Shown piece by piece: positions 56,167-64,000 of a stretch of DNA of 64,000 nt. The position numbers were made by a program, and so were the translations under genes. Under the pieces are notes generated by a model. That model was not told where the DNA came from, did not search any database, and was given only the letters and a program-made list of their open reading frames with translations. The first letter of the stretch is position 1. Each line of letters opens with the position of its first letter. Origin of the DNA: Porphyra umbilicalis (taxonomy: Eukaryota; Rhodophyta; Bangiophyceae; Bangiales; Bangiaceae); contig KV918772.1 of the NCBI GenBank assembly GCA_002049455.2, positions 248,001 to 312,000 of the forward strand, read 5' to 3'.

Positions 56167-56713
56167 TGTTGGAACGTCATGCTCAACGCCGCTGTAAGCC
56201 CTGCTGCTGTAAAAAAGCAAAATTCAAGAAACCAGGTATTGACAGGGTTCGAACCCCCGACTCTCGGACGCGACCCGAAGGTTACGCTTAATGAGAGTGG
56301 GTGCCTACTTCCCACTAGGCTACCCATGCGACTTCCTCGCGGCTTGATGACCGCTGGTGCATTTGACATTTGTACCCGTGCGATTTTGAGGGAAAGTTTT
56401 GCGATTTCACATTTTTTGTTCTTGCGCTTCTGATGCTTTGATTTGCGTGGGTTTTGCTTTGATCCCTGATGCTTTGATTTGGTGAGCGTTTTGATTTAGA
56501 GTGTGGGCGGGTGCGTGCGCGGGCGAGCTACTTGGGCTGCGTGGTGGGCTTGAGTGCTCCGACTTGGACTACTTGAGGAGTGCCCTTGATGGAAAGAGGG
56601 GCGCTTTGGAGAGATAACCAACAAAGCACGTTCGCACAAACACACACAAGCTCAAGCCACTCAACCACTTCACCGTGGTCCCCCACCCCCTATCCCCACT
56701 GCGTTTTTTAACA
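56167..56713 (+). repeat. copia-2 5' LTR
   Basis: 547 bp, beginning TGTTGGAACGTC and ending TTTTTTAACA. It contains an antisense tRNA-like block near its start. Its last ~90 bp resemble the copia-1 LTR. Confidence 0.92.
56238..56330 (-). other. Antisense tRNA-like block in the copia-2 5' LTR
   Basis: On the minus strand the sequence contains an A-box-like TAGCCTAGTGGG (plus-strand 56311-56322) and a perfect B-box-like GGTTCGAACCC (56245-56255), with a T-arm stem around it. The acceptor stem does not pair well and no clear anticodon loop forms, so it is a tRNA-derived relic or SINE head rather than a functional tRNA gene. Confidence 0.5.
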
Positions 56714-56727
56714 GGTTATGGGCCCAG
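56714..56727 (+). other. copia-2 primer-binding site (initiator tRNA-Met anticodon region)
   Basis: GGTTATGGGCCCAG starts immediately after the 5' LTR, identical to that of copia-1 and complementary to the initiator tRNA-Met anticodon stem-loop. Confidence 0.85.
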
Positions 56728-56874
56728 AGCCGGGGCTGTGACAAGATCAAGGTGTTTCGGCTGGTGTCGCGGCGGTCGCGGCAAGTTCGAACAGGACGAG
56801 GTCAAGGTGGGTCAAGGACGTGACGGGCAAGGCGCACGGCTCGGCAAGGTCGGGCGTGACGACAGGACGACATC

Positions 56875-59800
56875 ATGGATGGAGGCGCTGCCGGCATGGG
56901 CGGCATCAAGATCGACAAGTTGACGGGGAAGAACTTCCACGAGTGGCGCCAGCGGATCAAGATGATCCTGGCGCTGCGCGATCTGGACGACATGCTTGAC
57001 GAATATGGCAAGCCGACGGACGCGGAGGATCGCGATTTGGCGGTGTGGAAGCGTCGAGACACGAAGGCGAGCGCCATCATCGGGCTCACCCTTGGGTCCG
57101 AGCAGCTGGAGCACGTGTCGGGGTGCAAGACGACGGCGGAAATGTGGTCGACCCTGCAAGGCGTATTCCAGCGTAAGAGTTTGATGAACAAGATGAAGGC
57201 GCGACGCGAATTCTACACCGTCGCGATGAACGTCGGCGAGGGCATGCTGGGCTATATCAACCGCGTGCGCAACCTCGGCGAGAACCTCAAGGCCATGGGC
57301 GGCGAGGTGACGGAGATGGATGTCGCCATGAGCGTGCTCAACGGGCTGACGTCAAAGTATGAGAACCTGCTGGTGGCTCTAGACGCCAAGGGCGAGGACG
57401 AGCTAAGCCTCGACTCTGTCAAGAGCCGCTTGCTTCAGGAGGAGCGGCGTCAGGCGGACAAGTCACCGGCGATCAAGCGCATTGGTGAAATGGCATTCGT
57501 CGGCGCCAACTATCGAGGTCAAGGCCGCCGTGGTGACCTTTTCAAGATCGAGTGCTACTACTGCCACAAATCTGGGCACATCTCTCATGATTGCCCAGAG
57601 CTCAAGGCCAAGAAGCAGAGACAGAACAAGGTGGCCGCGATTGCGGATGATGACGGTAGCGACAGCGACGACGCCATCTGGCTCCTTGGCAACGCGGATG
57701 ACAACGATGACATTTCCAAGTCGTGGCTTGTCGACTCTGCGGCGTCTGCACACATGTGCTGGATGCGTGCGTGCTTCGATGACTACAAGACGACCACGGG
57801 ACCGAGCGTCACGATGGGTTACAAGGGGTCCGTGGCCTCGGCGGGCGTCGGAACCGTCGTCCTCAACGTCATCGTTCAAGGCAAGACGCGCAAGATCAAG
57901 TTGGAGAAGGTGCTTCATGTTCCTACTATGGGCTTCAACCTCATGTCGGTCGGCATGATGGAGGAACGCGGTGCGGAATTGTCGTTCAAGCGCGATATGT
58001 CCATCATCAAGATGAACGAGAAGATTGCTGCGTGCGGCACGCGTAAGAACGGGCTCTACCACCTGGACATGGCCCGTATGTCGGATGTTGCTGCGGTGGC
58101 CTCTCTGCAGCTATGGCATGAGTGTCTTCGCCACTTGAACGTGGCCGGCGTCAAGAGGATGATCAAGAACAGGGACGTAGACGGACTCAAGTGCACTTCC
58201 ATGGTGGTCAAGGACATCTGCGAGCCGTGCGTGTACGGCAAGGCGGCAATGACGCCTATGCCTAGCGCAAGAGGCGCTCGTGTGACCAGGCGGCTCCAGC
58301 TCGTGCACTCGGACCTCGGTGGACCTATTTCAGAACCCACTCGAGGCGGAGCGCTGTACATTGGCACGTTCACCGACGATTTCTCCTGCTGGACCGACGA
58401 GGTCTTCTGGCACAAGAAAAGCGATCTTCTCGCGAAGTACAAGAAGTGGCTGACCAAGGCACAGCTGCACACCGGCAACAACATCAAGGTGCTCCGGTCC
58501 GACAACGGCGGCGAGTACGTGTCGTCCGCATTCAAGGCACTTCACGATGAGAACGGCACGACGCACCAGACGACGGTGCCCGACACGCCGCAGCAGAACG
58601 GCGTTGCTAAGAGACTCAGCCGAGTTCTCTTGGAGATGGCACGCACCATGATGCGACACAAACACGTCGACCAGGATCTTTGGGCGGAGGCCATCAAGAC
58701 GGCGGTATACATCAAGAACCGCGTCACAAGCCGTGCGCTTCCCGTAGGCAAGACGCCTCATGAGCTATGGACCGGAAACAAGCCCGACGTAAGCCACATG
58801 CAGGTGTTTGGGTCAACATGCTGGGTGGTACTGCACGAGTGCCACGTCGATGGCAATTTCTGAGACCAGGCGGCAAAGGGCATCTTCGTGGGCTATCCCG
58901 ACGGCAGCAAGGCGTACAAGGTCATCCTCGACGACGGCAAGGTCGTCAAGGCGCGAAGCGTCGTTTTCTCCGAGAACAACTCAAGCAAGGTTGCAGATGT
59001 TCCAGAGGACTCACCCGTGGACGAAGTCGTGGAAGGCGAAACAGGCTTGGATGCCGGCAGCGACGACCAAGACGTCGACGCTGAAGATGACGGCGGAGAC
59101 AACCAGCAAGATGATGGCTCGAACAAATCGGCAGACGACAATCAAGGTTCTGCCGGATCTCAAGACACGCTGCGTCGGAGCGGCAGATCGCGGAGGCCGC
59201 CGGTTGAGTACTGGCGTCCAGTGAGCCTCGTTGCTCATAAGGCTTCCATGACGTATGGGCAAGCAGTTCAAGGACACGAGTCGACCAAGTGGCGGGCCGC
59301 AATGGACCAGGAGATGGACTCTATCCGCAAGAACAAGACATAGTGTTTGACAAATTGCCCGGTCGGCCGACGCGTGCTCAAGGGCAAGTGGGTTTACAAG
59401 GTCAAGGACGAGCTGGACAAGGTCGGGAACAACACGACACGGCGCAAGGCGCGCCTGTGCTTTATGGGCAATTGGCACATCAAGGGGCTTGACTTCAACG
59501 AGACGTTTGCGCCGGTGGCCAGGTTCCCTACCATCCGATGCATCCTGGCGATGACGGCGGCGAACGGGTGGGAGCTGCATCAGATGGACGTCAAGACGGC
59601 CTTCCTGAACGGCGACCTTGACGAGGAGGTCTACATGGAGCAGCCGGAGGAATACGTCGATCCCACGTATCCGGACAAGGTGTGCCGTCTTCTTCAAGCG
59701 CTGTATTGGCTTATGCAAGCCCCCAAGATGTGGTACGCCAAGCTCGACGCCTTCCTCAAGTCGCAATGGTTTGACAACATCGACCCGGATGCCTGCCTCT

Positions 59801-60801
59801 ACCTCCAGATGGATGACGGTGAGATCATCATCGTCCTGGTGTACGTCGACGATCTTCTTCTGGTCGGGTCAAGCATGGAGGCGATTAACAAAATCAAGAC
59901 GGCGCTTCGCAAGCGCTTCGAGATGAAGGACCTGGGCGAGGCCAAGGTCCTCCTCGGGTTAGAGATCAGCCCTGACAAGACGTTGGGCACCCTCAAGCTA
60001 TCGCAGGGCAAGTACGCGGGACAAGTGCTCGAGAAGTTCGGTATGGCGGAGTGGAAGGCGATCGCGACTCCGTTGGAGGTCGGGCTGCAGCTGGCTAAGT
60101 CGGAGAAGAGCGACGAGTCTCTTCCTTACCGCGAGACCGTTGGAAGCCTGATGTACCTGATGGTCGGGACGCGTCCTGATCTCGCCTTTGCGGTCGGCAA
60201 GCTAAGCCGTTTCGTGTCGGGCCACGGGAAGGAGCACTGGGCGGCTGTGAAGCGCGTCCTCCGATATGTCAAGGGGTCTGTCGACAAGGGCCTGGTCTAC
60301 AACAAGTCCGCGTCGGGCATCCTCCAAGGTTTCAGCGATGCCGACTGGGCAGGTGACTACGAGACGCGGCGGTCTACGACGGGCTTCATGTTCATCTTTG
60401 GCGGGGCGGCCGTCAGCTGGGCTTTGAAGTTGCAGAAGACGGTGGCGCTCTCTACCATGGAGGCGGAGTACATGGCTCTTTGCGAGGCCAGCAAGGAAGC
60501 TGTTTGGCTCGACAAGCTCATCCAACACGTTACCATGCTCGTGACGCAGTCGGACAACTTGGTTGGGCCGGTCAACATCAAGGTCGACAACAGCGGCTGC
60601 ATCGACTTCGCCAAGAATCCCGTCGAGCACAAGCGCACCAAGCACATTGACATTCGCTACCACTTTGTGCGGGATGCGACCACGACGGATAAGGCCATCC
60701 TCGAGCACTGCCCAACGGACAAGATGGCGGCGGACCGGAGGACGAAGGAGCTCGCCAAAGTCAAGCACGACAAGCATGTCAAGACGATGGGGATGTGTTG
60801 A
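56875..60801 (+). CDS. copia-2 gag-pol coding region (fossil)
   Basis: The gag domain (KLTGKNFHEWRQRIK), zinc knuckle (CYYCHKSGHISHDC), protease site (LVDSAASAHMC) and integrase core (SDNGGEYVSSAF) are followed by reverse transcriptase (KTAFLNGDL and VYVDDLLLV) and RNase H (DADWAGD), the Ty1/copia order. The sequence is clearly homologous to copia-1 along its full length. The region is broken, with about two breaks. Confidence 0.92.
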
Positions 60802-60952
60802 CCTCAAGTACGCGCCGTAAGTACATCCTATGTAAGTACATTGCTCCTCCAAGGCGGCCATGACTGGCGGTGTCGGATTTGGGACGTCAAGATTCTAGGC
60901 GGACTTACTTCTCGACAAGTACTTCAAGGGCGGTCAGCTGGCAGGCGGCGTC

Positions 60953-60965
60953 AAGCAAGGGGGCG
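60953..60965 (+). other. copia-2 polypurine tract
   Basis: AAGCAAGGGGGCG lies directly before the 3' LTR and matches the copia-1 tract in its first half. Confidence 0.7.
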
Positions 60966-61511
60966 TGTCGGAACGTCATGCTCAACGCCGCTGTAAGCCC
61001 TGCTGCTGTAAAAAAGCAAAATTCAAGAAACCAGGTATTGACAGGGTTCGAACCCCCGACTCTCGGACGCGACCCGAAGGTCACGCCTAATGAGAGTGGG
61101 TGCCTACTTCCCACTAGGCTACCCATGCGACTTCCTCGCGGTTTGATGACTGCTGGTGCATTCTACATTTGTACCCGTGCGATTTTGAGCGAAATTTCTG
61201 CGATTTCACATCTTTTGTTCTTGCGCTTCTGATGCTTTGATTTGCGTGGGTTTTGCTTTGATCCCTGATGCTTTGATTTGGTGACGTTTTGATTTAGAGT
61301 GTGGGCGGGTGCGTGCGCGGGCGAGCTGCTTGGGCTGCGTGGTGGGCTTGAGTGCTCCGACTTGGACTACTTGAGGAGTGCCCTTGATGGAAAGAGGGGC
61401 GCTTTGGAGAGATAACCAACAAAGCACGTTCGCACACACACACACAAGCTCAAGCCACTCAACCACTTCACTGTGGTCTCCCAACCCCTATCCCCACTGC
61501 TTTTTTCAACA
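60966..61511 (+). repeat. copia-2 3' LTR
   Basis: 546 bp, beginning TGTCGGAACGTC and ending TTTTTTCAACA, preceded by the purine-rich AAGCAAGGGGGCG. Confidence 0.92.
61037..61129 (-). other. Antisense tRNA-like block in the copia-2 3' LTR
   Basis: Second copy of the block, with A box at 61110-61121 and B box at 61044-61054. Both boxes are unchanged from the 5' LTR copy although the rest of the LTR has diverged. Confidence 0.5.
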
Positions 61512-61668
61512 CAAACAGCGTCGGCCCGTTCGAGTCGCCGCCTTCCGCATCTTCCTCCCGTCGGCGCTTGCGCTGGCTGACCAGCCTCGCCGTACGTGAC
61601 GACGCCGGCGGCGGGCCATCGCCGTCGTCCGCACCAGAGCAGCTGCCCCCGGGGTCGCGAACAGCCAT

Positions 61669-63058
61669 GGCCGATGCGCAATGGTCAGGTTGTCGGCGAA
61701 AGGCGGGCAATAATGAGGCAAGATGAATGGAGGGGTGGGTGGGAGTGGGGTGTGCGTGGGTGGGGGAAAGGGTGATGCGTGGGTGGGGGAGAGGGGGCGC
61801 GAAGGGCAGGGTGCGCGGTTGGGAGAGGCAATGAAACAGCCCCACGGCGTGCCAAAAAGGGTCCTCATCGACGTCGGGTCCATGGACGTTGACAGCGGTG
61901 TAAGTAGGTCGCGCGAGCAGGTGGGCTCCCAGGGCGCGCCGGAGAGGGCGCGGTCATGCCGGCTTCCACAAATGCGCGAAAGCGGTCGTCGCCACCAGCC
62001 GAGATCGCCCGGAAAAAGAGAGGGTCGGGGGGCTTTTGTGACTGGCCTGTGTGGCACAAGCGGTCTGAACAGAGCCTCTGGGCGCCGTCGCGTGGGCGCA
62101 CTGACACTTCTTCCAACGCTGGAATGGGGTCCACCTTTTGCAGAGCAATGTTGAGCAGCTTATCAACTACAGATGATTCCTAGACAAGTTTAGAAATGAG
62201 GTCAAAACAGATCTTTCCGCGATATGGCCTCGCAGGTTCCTTGCAGACTCCGCGGTCGGACGTGCCGCTCAGCGATCTAGATTTGCCAACAGCCTGAGCA
62301 TGCCCGCTCACGCTGGCACCGTGTCGCCCGTCGGCAACCGCTTCTGGGCGCGTTCCGCTGCATCCGCCATCAGAGGCAGAATTTAGATGGCAGTTACTGT
62401 GCGGGAGGGTCCGAGGGGCCCGCGCTTTTCGGCCGACCTTCCAGCGCACAATCGAACGGCCACGATGGGTGACCCAGACAAGTGGCGTGCTGCAAGGAAC
62501 AGGTCTTCTGGTAAAGCCTTCTGGGCGCGTTTTTCTGTGCCCCCTGCAGCTGATGCCCTGGTGCCGTCTACTTCCGAGGCATCTGAGAGCGTGCTATTGA
62601 CTGGGGCTTGCCCTTTCAGTCGGCTGGGCGTTCAAGTGCGGCCAGCTAGTCGCTTTTGAGGCCCCGGTCAGGTGCCTCTGAGGGATGGCACGTGATGTGG
62701 GGGCGATAAGAGGTCTGACCGACACGTGCGCTGGGCGCTAACCTATGGTCCACTGTTGCCAAACAGTACCGCTTGAGGGAACCGTAACGATCACGGCACG
62801 ATCGCCCGCCCGTCAACTCAAAATGCCTGTCTCGCCGCTCGTGCTCTCGAATGGCGTCTGGAGAGGATATATTCTTGGGTGGCAGATTGTGGCGGGCGTG
62901 CCTTTCGGTGGCGGCTGCTTGGTCGCGTCACCGAGTGCAGACAGTGGGAAGGGACAGTGTTCAGGGGTCTGGGTGACAGCACGGGGGTCTGGACGCCACT
63001 GGGGGAGGGAGGCCGAGAACCGAGTCGTTCATGTGTGCTGAGTATCTTGCGGTATCAT
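61669..63058. other. Upstream region of the MUS81-like gene, no other gene recognised
   Basis: The first ~200 bp (61670-61870) form the likely promoter/5' region of the minus-strand MUS81-like gene, with GT/CA-rich stretches. Further on, 61900-63058 holds short frames without recognisable domains. Confidence 0.35.
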
Positions 63059-63690
63059 GACGACAACAGCCCATGCTGCTGGTGTAGCTGCCGCCACTGC
63101 GTCTGTCGGTGCTGCCTGTGCTGCGAGTGCTGCCGCCGCCGCGGATGCGGCCACCGGCACCACTGTCGGCGCTGCTGCCGCCTCTGCCGTCGCCGCCCAG
63201 ACCGCCGCGGCCGCCGCCGGTGCAGCAGCTGCCGCCGCCGCTGCCGGTGCTGCCGCCGCCGTCGCTGCCTCGGAGGCTGCCTCCACCGCCGGCGTCGGCG
63301 GTAAGACAGCCGCGGCTGTCGCCGCCCGTGGCGCGGCCGTCGCCGCCAGTGCTGCCGCCGCTGCCGCCGCCACTGGCGCTGCGGCCGCTGCCGCCGCCGC
63401 CAGTGCTGCCGCCTCCGCCGCCGCCGCCACGGCCGTTGCTGCCTCCGCCGCCGATGCTGACACGGCCGTCTCTCCTGCCACCGTAGGAAGGGACCACGAC
63501 AGCGCCGTTGACGGCGCCTCGGCGGCGGCTTATATTTACACCACTACCCATCGCTTTTGATGTCCCTTCAACCCCGTCGCCGCCACTACTGGAACCGGTG
63601 CTGCCGCTGCCGCTGCCTCTGCCGCTGCCGCTGCCTCTGCTGCTGCCGCTGCCGCTGTCGCTGCCGTGCCGCTGCCGCCGCCAGACGCGA
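63059..63690. repeat. GCC/GCT trinucleotide-type low-complexity tract
   Basis: The region is dominated by GCC, GCT and GCG triplets. The plus frame reads as nearly pure Ala with Val/Thr/Ser, and the other frames as Pro/Leu or Arg/Cys repeats. A hexameric (GCCGCT)n-like part lies at about 63598-63665. The 167-codon Ala frame (63057-63560) starts with ATG and ends cleanly, but every frame is open, so it is most likely a simple repeat and not a gene. Confidence 0.6.
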
Positions 63691-64000
63691 AGCGTCTACG
63701 CCCTTCACCGCCTCCGGAGCTGCTGCTATCGCCGCCCGTGTTGCCTCTGCCGTTACGTTGGCGAGTCCGAGGACACAAGCGGGAGGGCGGTGTGATTCGT
63801 TTTTCTTCTTACACTGCGGTCTGTCTCTAGTGCATTCTGCGCATACGCTTTTACTCTTCTATTGTACGATTCCTTCCCTATGTGTGCTTGAGCGCATGTG
63901 TGTGTTTGTGAGTCTTCCGATGCATCCCGTTCCATTGCCCCTTATTCAGTTTTGGATCGTGCAGCAGGGCTGTGACAGCCGGTTTGGGCTGCGACAACCG
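63691..64000. other. End of window, nothing recognised
   Basis: No gene is recognised. The sequence turns T-rich after 63795. Confidence 0.4.

Larger units (their letters stand above)
56167..61511 (+). mobile_element. Older Ty1/copia LTR retrotransposon (copia-2)
   Basis: A 5345-bp plus-strand element has LTRs of 547 and 546 bp. By eye the LTRs differ at roughly 3-4% of positions, so it is clearly older than copia-1. The presumed 5-bp target duplication is imperfect (CAACC at 56162-56166, CAAAC at 61512-61516), consistent with age. The primer-binding site, purine tract and copia-type coding region are present. The coding region is broken, with about two breaks. It sits inside the MUS81-like gene in the opposite orientation to that gene. 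Confidence 0.93.
54837..61668 (-). pseudogene. MUS81: MUS81-family structure-selective endonuclease gene, split by a copia element
   Basis: Minus-strand coding in two blocks (61512-61668 and 54837-56161) carries the XPF/ERCC4 nuclease. VDLVVDDRE is followed by QRRLPVGDALLVAR, then LLDQLIQRKTAAD and LRDARLHEQ, which equals GD..ERK...D and DGR..EQ of MUS81. VVEG and a FVKYTDGMDET stretch follow. A helix-hairpin-helix region (LHLLVVPGICKARVNTII, then ALLAQLIQPP) ends the protein. MUS81 with EME1 cuts branched DNA at stalled forks and in meiosis. The start at 61668 has a CCATGG context. The copia element at 56167-61511 lies in the N-terminal part; leaving it and one target duplication aside, the frame is continuous (TTT-GGC-CAC). 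A TAG stands at 55533-55535 just before the QRK motif, where the family has ERK. The protein is probably non-functional as encoded. Confidence 0.88.

Noticed and set aside
1-64000. CRISPR arrays, bacterial operons, ribosomal RNA genes.
   Set aside because: No regular spacer-repeat arrays, no rRNA-like sequence, and the element types are eukaryotic.

Overview
This window comes from a GC-rich, repeat-dense eukaryotic nuclear genome, probably a microbial eukaryote. The evidence is retrotransposons with LTRs, several classes of eukaryotic DNA transposon, and eukaryotic DNA-repair homologues (MUS81, MLH1). No operons or bacterial gene order are visible. The species cannot be named from the sequence. 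Almost all recognisable coding DNA belongs to mobile elements or broken genes; no host gene looks fully intact.

Layout. 1-0.88 kb: 3' end of an unrecognised GC-rich gene. 1.8-7.75 kb: a nested stack. A TA-flanked Tc1/mariner-type MITE (2276-7744) was split by a non-autonomous hAT element (2508-7570, 8-bp duplication GTCTCCTT). That hAT in turn holds a second MITE (3508-3948) and a complete pogo/Tigger transposon (4141-6861) with an open 636-codon transposase. 8.6-12.2 kb: a decayed Crypton-like tyrosine recombinase with a GCR1_C-type DNA-binding tail. 14.08-19.04 kb: a young Ty1/copia element on the minus strand with a CCACC duplication and nearly identical LTRs.

20.14-43.40 kb: both ends of one hAT-type insertion can be recognised (TIR TAGGGTTGCTAAACGC, duplication CCCTGGAT), now 23.3 kb apart. 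Inside lie a 1.6-kb foldback repeat, a smaller hAT (24991-25890), a broken Tc1-like transposase, a second pogo element (29468-31629), an MLH1-like pseudogene fragment that abuts this pogo element, an extended-PHD-finger gene and a zinc-knuckle gene. This large hAT-bounded unit with gene cargo is the most unusual structure in the window.

43.87-44.27 kb: another MITE of the same family. 45.4-52.0 kb: a decayed element resembling KDZ-type transposons, with a SWIM-like zinc motif, a CxxC cluster, a Ulp1/C48 cysteine protease and a transposase-like C-terminal part. 54.8-61.7 kb, minus strand: a MUS81-family endonuclease gene split by a second, older copia element (56167-61511). The host frame is continuous across the target site. 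63.06-63.7 kb: a GCC/GCT alanine-type low-complexity tract.

Start codons are uncertain throughout because introns cannot be called reliably from sequence alone. Frame changes in GC-rich runs may be introns, decay or sequencing error.
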